Translations under genes and position numbers: made by a program
The notes under the pieces: model-generated
The model's input: only the letters and a program-made list of their open reading frames with translations
What the model was told of the DNA's origin: nothing
Database searches by the model: none
DNA from: Clostridiales bacterium
GTDB taxonomy: Bacteria > Bacillota_A > Clostridia > Saccharofermentanales > Saccharofermentanaceae
Direction: 5' to 3'
DNA: 10,985 nt
Assembly: GCA_017649745.1 (NCBI GenBank)
Contig: JAGCGE010000200.1
Span: 1 to 10,985, forward strand
In this document: positions 6,486 through 10,985 of the stretch, piece by piece
Position numbering within the stretch: position 1 is the stretch's first letter
Layout: every line of letters begins with the position of its first letter

Positions 6486-7154
6486 CTACAGATGGAACCG
6501 CCTTTGGAACTCATCTGCAACTGCTCTCCCCTTAAATATGACGGAGGCGACGAAAAGAATAACGCTGACCATCAGACAGATAACCCAGGCTAAAGGCATT
6601 TTGTCACTCACAAAAAAGCAGATGATACTTGGAACGATCCCCATGAAGAAACCGGAGATAAGGTATAACATTGTATTTCCGTTTTTGTCTATCAAAGCAA
6701 GCACAAAATTCGCCGTGATCGTTGCCGCCAGCACAGCCGGTACCGCCAGCTCGATCGTAACCTTCATAAGACCGAAAAAATATGCAGTGACACACCACAT
6801 CACGATCGTGATCAGCACCATCATAGTCACCTTGCCTGCTGATCCTGTACCAGGCTTAAACTGCCGCATGATCCCGAACTCGAACCCAATAAGCCACATA
6901 GCCCAAAGCAGGCTCCAATGAAGATCAGGGAAACCCGGGATCCTAAGCCTTACCAGAAAATCAAGACCGATACCTACTATCAAAAGACCCCATACGATAG
7001 CCAGCTGCATCTTGTAATACAACGACTTCTTTTTCTGTGCCTCAAACTTAGGATAACAGGATTCCTCACTTGTACCTGAAAGCTTGCTCTGACACAGAGG
7101 ACATTTTGCAAGATCTCCTTCTATACCGACTTTGCAATAAGGACAACTTCTCAT
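6486..7154 (-). CDS. DUF6320-type zinc-ribbon six-helix membrane protein
   Basis: The N-terminal zinc ribbon has CPYC (C4, C7) and CPLC (C18, C21). After a linker, six hydrophobic segments follow at about 50-70, 76-95, 108-130, 131-152, 158-182 and 186-207. Start sequence, length (222 residues) and layout fit the DUF6320 proteins that I know next to alcohol-acetyltransferase-like genes in Lachnospiraceae. Function is uncharacterised. The partner genes suggest it may anchor the acyltransferase at the membrane, present a lipid substrate or export a product; this is inference. Its ATG at 7154 overlaps the acyltransferase stop by four bases, so the two are translationally coupled. It is the third and last gene of the operon. 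No strong terminator is visible after its stop. Confidence 0.85.
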   Translation of the reverse strand: MRSCPYCKVGIEGDLAKCPLCQSKLSGTSEESCYPKFEAQKKKSLYYKMQLAIVWGLLIVGIGLDFLVRLRIPGFPDLHWSLLWAMWLIGFEFGIMRQFKPGTGSAGKVTMMVLITIVMWCVTAYFFGLMKVTIELAVPAVLAATITANFVLALIDKNGNTMLYLISGFFMGIVPSIICFFVSDKMPLAWVICLMVSVILFVASVIFKGRAVADEFQRRFHL

Positions 7155-8410
7155 TTGATCACCTCCGTCGCACTTACGGTGATATCTACTCCGGATTCAG
7201 AAAGGAACCTGACAAAATTCTTCACGACACCGGTGTTCTTATATGCCAAGGAGACCCCGAGAGTCAGCTTATCGCCATAGCCGAACATCGTGGAGAATAT
7301 CGTGTTAGTGCTGCAAAATCCGCTATAATTGTCAATCAGTTCTCCAAGCGGCTTCGGGGGCTTTTGTACCCCCATGTTAGAGAAAGTCAAAGTAACCTTC
7401 TTGCCCGACTTTTTAGTAAAATGCCTTACGACCAACTGCTTGATAAATAACGGTACCACCCTGACAAAAGCCACATACTCCATGGTCTCGAAAATATCCA
7501 TCTGCTTTTTGACGTTTTCTTCTGTCAGCTGGCTCTTTAGATCCGCATCGAATTCTTTTGCCAGCTCTTCGAGCGAGATCTCGCTCTCAAAAACATGTGT
7601 CACGTTAACACTGTTGAAGAAATTTCTCGCTGTCTTTGACGGATAATAATTTCGCAGATTAACAGGCAGTGATAAAGTCACCGGAAGATTGCGCTTCCTT
7701 GGCGGCATTTCGTCACGGATCGCGAGCATCCAAAGTGCTCCAAGGTAACTCGTCAGTGAGACCTTCAATTCCTTTGCCCTCGGGAGTATCTGCGAGGTCG
7801 GAAGATGGATCTCAATAAACTGCAATTGATTGTATGGTAGCTTTATTCCGCCAATGTGAAATGCATTCTTTTTCGAAGATCCATGAGAGATCTTTTTACT
7901 TCCGAAGAACTGGCGGTAACTGTCCTGGCTTAAGTCTCCCTCAGAGGCTCCGGAGTGGATGGTAATGTCATCCAGCTTCCCGGGATATTTTCTTCTAAGA
8001 TAATCAAGCACGATGATATTCAGGAATTCCATGGCGCCTGTTCCGTCTGCCAGAACGTGTGAGATATCCAGATTGATCCTTTTTCCGAAATATGTTACCT
8101 GATAGTGGAGCATTGTCTTTGACGGAACATAAAGAACCGGACAGATCCTGTCATCCTCTTTCTTAACCACAGGTGTAAGGTCAGTGTCTTCCATATAATG
8201 CCAGAAGAGCCCACGGCGGATCCTCACCTGCACCTGGGGACGGTCTTCGATCGCAGAGAGAACCGCCTGTTCCAGAAGCTCCGGATCTACATCTTCCTTC
8301 AATGTACAGCTGAGACGGAACGAACGTGTGTCACGCTTTCCGGCAGTAGCCAGGAAAACTTTCGAGACATTGTCGATCTTGTACCAATTAGCGCTTCCCA
8401 TAGATTTCAT
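7151..8410 (-). CDS. Alcohol acetyltransferase-like acyltransferase (HxxxDG)
   Basis: A protein of about 419 residues in the condensation-domain-like superfamily that includes alcohol acetyltransferases, PapA-type acyltransferases and wax-ester synthases. The catalytic motif is HVLADG (His about 118, Asp about 122), preceded by NLDIS. The N-terminal NWYKIDNVSK opening is typical of the Clostridia members. These enzymes move an acyl group from CoA or a carrier to an alcohol; the actual acceptor here is unknown. The start is uncertain. The frame is open to a TTG at 8428, with ATGs at 8419, 8410 and 8401, and none has a clear ribosome binding site. All overlap the end of the hydrolase gene, so translation is probably coupled. 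I chose 8410; 8401 is nearly as likely. It is the middle gene of the operon. Confidence 0.85.
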   Translation of the reverse strand: MKSMGSANWYKIDNVSKVFLATAGKRDTRSFRLSCTLKEDVDPELLEQAVLSAIEDRPQVQVRIRRGLFWHYMEDTDLTPVVKKEDDRICPVLYVPSKTMLHYQVTYFGKRINLDISHVLADGTGAMEFLNIIVLDYLRRKYPGKLDDITIHSGASEGDLSQDSYRQFFGSKKISHGSSKKNAFHIGGIKLPYNQLQFIEIHLPTSQILPRAKELKVSLTSYLGALWMLAIRDEMPPRKRNLPVTLSLPVNLRNYYPSKTARNFFNSVNVTHVFESEISLEELAKEFDADLKSQLTEENVKKQMDIFETMEYVAFVRVVPLFIKQLVVRHFTKKSGKKVTLTFSNMGVQKPPKPLGELIDNYSGFCSTNTIFSTMFGYGDKLTLGVSLAYKNTGVVKNFVRFLSESGVDITVSATEVIK

Positions 8411-9287
8411 TCGACACATGCGCTGCAAGCCGTTTCATCGCCCTGCGGGTCATAGATCCGGGCATATGCATATACACGTGCCATCCTTTCTCTTCAATAT
8501 CGAGTTCTGCCTTGCCACCGGCCTCATCTATCTTTTCCTTGAGCTTGATGCTGTCATCCAATAATATCCCGTTTCTTCCGGCCATAATGAAGACCGGCGG
8601 GAAATTCTCAAAACTCCCGAACAACGGACTGAAGATTGAATCAGCCGGATCCTTTTCTCCTATGTATGCTCTGGCAGAATTCATTACGAACTCCTTAGTA
8701 AGGATAGGATCGATGTCCCCGTTGGCTTCATAGGACTCTGATGTTCCTGTCATATCAGTCCACGGGCTAAACAGCAAAAGTTCACGGGGCGCAGGCTTTC
8801 CTTCCGATATCAGTCTCTGAGTCAGGCAAAGTGCCAAGTTGCCGCCAGCCGAATCACCGGCTAAAAGCACGTGATCTGCCTCAGCAACATTCCCCGTAAG
8901 ATATTCCCACAAGGCATCCCCATCCTCTGCTGCGGCCGGATAAGGATGCTCCGGAGCAAGACGGTAAGCAAATGAATAAACTCTGAAGCCTGTTGCCATT
9001 GCGAGCTTTACAGCGAGATTTCCTGCATAATCAAGTCCGCCGCTGATGTATCCGCCACCATGACAGTAAAGAATCACATAATCAGGATCGTATGAAGTAT
9101 CAGGCTTAAATTCCTCACATTGGATATCGCCGACACAAAAACCTCTCCGTTCCACATTTCGTTTGGGCGTAGCAAGGCGGCTTGCCAGATCCGCCTGTTT
9201 CCGGTGGCGTTTGATCTCTGCGAGCGATGATGCCGACCCGGCCATAGACTTTATAGTCCTCAAAGATTTGACCAACGGAGTTTTCAT
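8388..9287 (-). CDS. Alpha/beta hydrolase, HSL family (Abhydrolase_3)
   Basis: A 299-residue esterase of the hormone-sensitive-lipase group. The oxyanion motif HGGG is at residues 76-79; the nucleophile is S146 in GDSAGG; YRLAPEHPYPAA (108-119) is the hallmark segment; and the catalytic His is H270 in EKGWHVYMH. The third triad residue is odd: where relatives usually read DEILLDDS, this reads NGILLDDS, so the Asp is Asn at 239. There is no signal peptide, so action is cytosolic. The family hydrolyses carboxyl esters of small or acyl substrates; the neighbouring acyltransferase suggests an ester or acyl-lipid pathway. The ATG at 9287 has AGGA about 11 bases upstream. It is the first gene of the three-gene operon, with a promoter at 9397-9405. 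Confidence 0.9.
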   Translation of the reverse strand: MKTPLVKSLRTIKSMAGSASSLAEIKRHRKQADLASRLATPKRNVERRGFCVGDIQCEEFKPDTSYDPDYVILYCHGGGYISGGLDYAGNLAVKLAMATGFRVYSFAYRLAPEHPYPAAAEDGDALWEYLTGNVAEADHVLLAGDSAGGNLALCLTQRLISEGKPAPRELLLFSPWTDMTGTSESYEANGDIDPILTKEFVMNSARAYIGEKDPADSIFSPLFGSFENFPPVFIMAGRNGILLDDSIKLKEKIDEAGGKAELDIEEKGWHVYMHMPGSMTRRAMKRLAAHVSNEIYGKR

Positions 9288-9396
9288 TGCTGCTGACTTC
9301 CTTCATTATAAGTTTTAATGTTCCCTGTCATCAGTTACTGGTAAAAGTCTGATATCCATGGTTCCTTTTCCTGCAAATTTTTTTACAAGCACTTGA

Positions 9397-9405
9397 ATTA
9401 TATCA
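9397..9405 (-). promoter_or_regulatory. Extended -10 promoter for the hydrolase-acyltransferase operon
   Basis: On the minus strand this reads TGATATAAT followed by TCAAG. No -35 box is present. The leader to the ATG at 9287 would be about 100 bases. It is divergent from the phosphoesterase promoter about 70 bases away. Confidence 0.58.
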
Positions 9406-9473
9406 TAGCTAAAAACAGCCCGACCTTATCTGGTCATGCAGTTTTGCTTGCCTCGTATTTCAGGATTTTGTAC

Positions 9474-9479
9474 TATAAT
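9474..9479 (+). promoter_or_regulatory. -10 box for the phosphoesterase gene
   Basis: A perfect TATAAT on the plus strand, 52 bases before the ATG at 9532. It lacks a correctly placed TGN (TG is five bases upstream), and the nearest -35-like TTGCCT (9448-9453) is 20 bases away, so strength is uncertain. Confidence 0.45.
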
Positions 9480-9531
9480 GATTTTGTCATTCGTATCTTA
9501 TTTTCACACTAATGATAATGGGAGGCATCCA

Positions 9532-10134
9532 ATGAGCAATTGGTATACTGCAGATACTCATTTCGGTTCGGATTCAAAAGAGGTCATGATACGTGATAAC
9601 CGACCGTTCAAGGACATCAACGAGTATACAAAGGAACAGGTAAGGATCTGGAATGAACAGGCATCTTCGGATGACACCATATACGTCATCGGAGACTTTT
9701 GTAACTGCTTTCCAGAAATCGAAAAGGATTTCAGGAGTGGTCTTGCCGTATCAAAGCTGATAAACGCGCATATCATCCTCATTATCGGGAACAATGAACA
9801 GCGTGCTATCGACAAGTACTTTAACGGATCTTTTGATAAATTCCGTGAATACTGCATGACTGATCCTTCATGCAAATTCGATGACGTAAAACTTAATGAT
9901 CACGTTTATATAAAAGGCGAAAAGCTTTTCCTTACACATAAACCTACTGACCACTCTGAAGAGTGTCAGACTTTATTCGGTCACACGCACAGATACGGCG
10001 GCCTTTGGAAGCCTTTCGGACTTAATGTCGGTGTTGACTTGAATCACTTCAGACTATTCAGCGATGACGACATAATGTTTATGCTCAGCAAAAAGGAAAA
10101 ATACTGGGACGAAGATATGGCTATTAACCGCTGA
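9532..10134 (+). CDS. Calcineurin-like metallophosphoesterase, 200 aa
   Basis: A cytosolic metal-dependent phosphoesterase. Metal and catalytic motifs appear in family order: D8-x-H10 (ADTHFG), GDF at 54-56 (D55), GNN at 86-88, H136 in LTHKP, and GHTH at 150-153. It resembles the short stand-alone phosphoesterases that are common in Firmicutes and phages. The substrate is unknown; phosphodiester or phosphomonoester bonds are the family range. The usual GNH(D/E) is GNNE, so the family's general-acid His is Asn. The frame opens at 9436, but GGGAGG lies six bases before the ATG at 9532, and the conserved domain begins right there, so I chose it. It is divergent from the hydrolase operon; a possible small ORF and a strong terminator follow. 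Confidence 0.9.
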   Translation: MSNWYTADTHFGSDSKEVMIRDNRPFKDINEYTKEQVRIWNEQASSDDTIYVIGDFCNCFPEIEKDFRSGLAVSKLINAHIILIIGNNEQRAIDKYFNGSFDKFREYCMTDPSCKFDDVKLNDHVYIKGEKLFLTHKPTDHSEECQTLFGHTHRYGGLWKPFGLNVGVDLNHFRLFSDDDIMFMLSKKEKYWDEDMAINR

Positions 10135-10158
10135 TATAGACATATGAGAGGTGTAACC

Positions 10159-10227
10159 GTGTCATTCGTCTTTATCTTCAAGCGACTAGGTGTCTATTAC
10201 ATGTGCATTGATGATCTTCCGCTGTAA
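10159..10227 (+). CDS. Possible small ORF, 22 aa
   Basis: A GTG-started frame of 22 codons reading roughly VSFVFIFKRLGVYYMCIDDL then PL, with AGAGG seven bases upstream. An in-frame ATG at 10144 would make it 27 residues. It is hydrophobic with one Cys near the acidic end. It sits 24 bases after the phosphoesterase stop and 18 bases before a strong hairpin. It could be a leader or small peptide, a gene remnant, or chance. No family is recognised. Confidence 0.3.
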   Translation: MSFVFIFKRLGVYYMCIDDLPL

Positions 10228-10244
10228 AATAGCTCGAAATTATT

Positions 10245-10273
10245 GAAGCCTGCGAGACAATTTCGCAGGCTTC
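10245..10273 (+). terminator. Terminator after phosphoesterase / small ORF
   Basis: A perfect 11-bp stem (GAAGCCTGCGA, 10245-10255, with 10263-10273) surrounds a seven-base loop and is followed by TTAGTTAATTATATT. An alternative 7-bp pairing, CGAAATT (10235-10241) with AATTTCG (10259-10265), would use up part of the right arm. Confidence 0.8.
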
Positions 10274-10342
10274 TTAGTTAATTATATTCCGCATTTTATA
10301 AATGAAGACGATCCGATCATGCGTTGCTTATCTTTATTATTG

Positions 10343-10348
10343 TATAAT
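10343..10348 (+). promoter_or_regulatory. -10 box for the DUF6054-like gene
   Basis: TATAAT lies 40 bases before the ATG at 10388, preceded directly by TG (without the usual one-base gap) in an AT-rich stretch. There is no clear -35 box. Transcription would start near 10355. Confidence 0.45.
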
Positions 10349-10387
10349 ATAACACATGAAGCAGAAGACAGACAGGAGGAATGAGTT

Positions 10388-10726
10388 ATGGCTGAAGTTG
10401 GCTATTTTACCAGAAAGGATCCGATAAAAAACTTTTACGAGATATCCAACAGTATTTCTGTTAAATGCGGGGGTGAGGGTGTAATAGCTAATCCTGTTGG
10501 CAAAGACGCATTCGTTATCTGTATAGAGAAGTTCTTCTTCAGAAACAGCAGTTATGCTGCCTTGACGGTAATCCTGGAAAATATTAATGGAGGAAGCAAA
10601 GCTTCTGTTGTAGGTTTTGGCGGGGGCGAAGGATTTCTAAACATCAGCATGGGTGCCAATCTTGAATTTGCTAATATGGCAGCAGAGGTGCTTTCAGAAT
10701 TCGGTTTTACTTTAACAGGACGGTAA
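10388..10726 (+). CDS. DUF6054-like protein, 112 aa
   Basis: A small single-domain protein with no signal peptide or membrane helix. After an N-terminal helix (residues about 10-25) comes a run of beta-strands: DAFVICIEKFFFR (about 40-52), AALTVILENING, then the glycine-rich SVVGFGGGEG (about 73-82) and a closing helix (about 92-106). This order matches DUF6054 proteins of Firmicutes, which are uncharacterised. The ATG is well supported by an AGGAGG ribosome binding site eight bases upstream. It stands alone between the terminator at 10245-10273 and a converging gene at the window edge. A weak hairpin (GAAC/GTTC, about 10743-10764) with a short T-run may end it. The gene call is firm; the family call is by pattern. 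Confidence 0.8.
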   Translation: MAEVGYFTRKDPIKNFYEISNSISVKCGGEGVIANPVGKDAFVICIEKFFFRNSSYAALTVILENINGGSKASVVGFGGGEGFLNISMGANLEFANMAAEVLSEFGFTLTGR

Positions 10727-10859
10727 GCTGCTTCGATGATACTGAACGAGAGTGCGCAAGAGTTCTTTTTGGTTGTTTACTACGATTGAATCCATGTCCG
10801 ATTCTGAGGAGAATTGAACCCCAATCTTAGCAGGTTTTATTCCTGATTTTCACGTCTAA

Positions 10860-10985
10860 TTAACTGCAAGAAATAAGATCAAAACATGTCTTCAGGTCTT
10901 CTTTGTAGATTCTCTTATCTGATCCGTTTGGATAATTCGCTATCATAAAGGCAAACAATTTATCTATGATGGCAGTACTCTTATA
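10860..10985 (-). CDS. Partial unknown gene, C-terminal 41 codons
   Basis: The last 41 codons and TAA stop of a minus-strand gene that enters from the right edge. Its end reads about LFAFMIANYPNGSDKRIYKE then DLKTCFDLISCS. The frame is open across the whole edge segment and has protein-like composition (amphipathic helix, N-P-N-G turn, charged helix), which supports real coding. It converges on the DUF6054-like gene. The family cannot be named from this fragment; the start and most of the protein lie outside the window. Only a weak CAGG/CCTG hairpin (10830-10846) is seen after its stop. Confidence 0.65.
   Translation of the reverse strand, partial: YKSTAIIDKLFAFMIANYPNGSDKRIYKEDLKTCFDLISCS

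Noticed and set aside
10356..10427. Short frame starting with an ATG at the predicted transcription start and overlapping the DUF6054-like gene
   Set aside because: It depends on an unmapped start and reads through the ribosome binding site and start of the real gene in another frame, with no sign of selection.
10798..10830. tRNA T-arm-like sequence on the minus strand (GGGGTTCAATTCTCC)
   Set aside because: The loop fits TTCAATT, but the stem has a mismatch. No D-arm, U33 or pairing acceptor strand can be found, and the would-be 5' half lies in the partial coding gene.

Overview
The window looks like chromosome from a low-GC Gram-positive anaerobe of the class Clostridia, most likely Lachnospiraceae or a neighbouring gut/rumen group. 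The reasons are AT-rich DNA, AGGAGG-type ribosome binding sites, a YjdF (DUF2992) tail, a DUF6054-type protein, and a hydrolase / alcohol-acetyltransferase-like / DUF6320 operon. I know the last two mainly from such genomes. The taxonomic call is inference from gene content only.

Left part (1-5020) is an accessory-type region of short transcription units, almost all on the minus strand. From right to left it holds a class I SAM methyltransferase followed by a SUKH/SMI1-KNR4 protein, closed by a strong hairpin; a two-domain protein joining an aminoglycoside-phosphotransferase-fold kinase to a DUF4304-like tail; an N-terminally truncated YjdF gene on the plus strand; and three small proteins of unknown function. 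SUKH proteins often act as immunity proteins against polymorphic toxins, so an orphan-immunity flavour is possible, but no toxin gene is visible.

Middle part (5292-6288) holds a zinc-ribbon membrane protein and a 64-residue zinc-ribbon protein, both on the minus strand. Between them lies a 50-nt sequence, 45/50 identical to the end of the truncated yjdF once a 67-nt gap is allowed. The gap falls exactly on a direct AAAAGC repeat. It seems to be a decayed yjdF tail kept as a two-way transcription terminator.

Right-centre part (6486-9287) is a tight three-gene minus-strand operon: HSL-family alpha/beta hydrolase, HxxxDG acyltransferase, and zinc-ribbon six-helix membrane protein (DUF6320 type). 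The genes overlap, so they are probably translated together, and I infer a membrane-associated ester-forming or ester-cleaving pathway of unknown substrate.

Right part (9532-10985) carries, on the plus strand, a calcineurin-like phosphoesterase, a possible 22-codon small ORF ending in a strong terminator, and a DUF6054-like protein. The last 41 codons of another minus-strand gene enter from the right edge.

A theme across the window is the promoter type. At least seven start regions carry an extended -10 box (TGNTATAAT or TGNTATAGT) with no recognisable -35 box. No stretch longer than 300 bases lacks a gene. I saw no rRNA, convincing tRNA, CRISPR array, transposase or replication origin.
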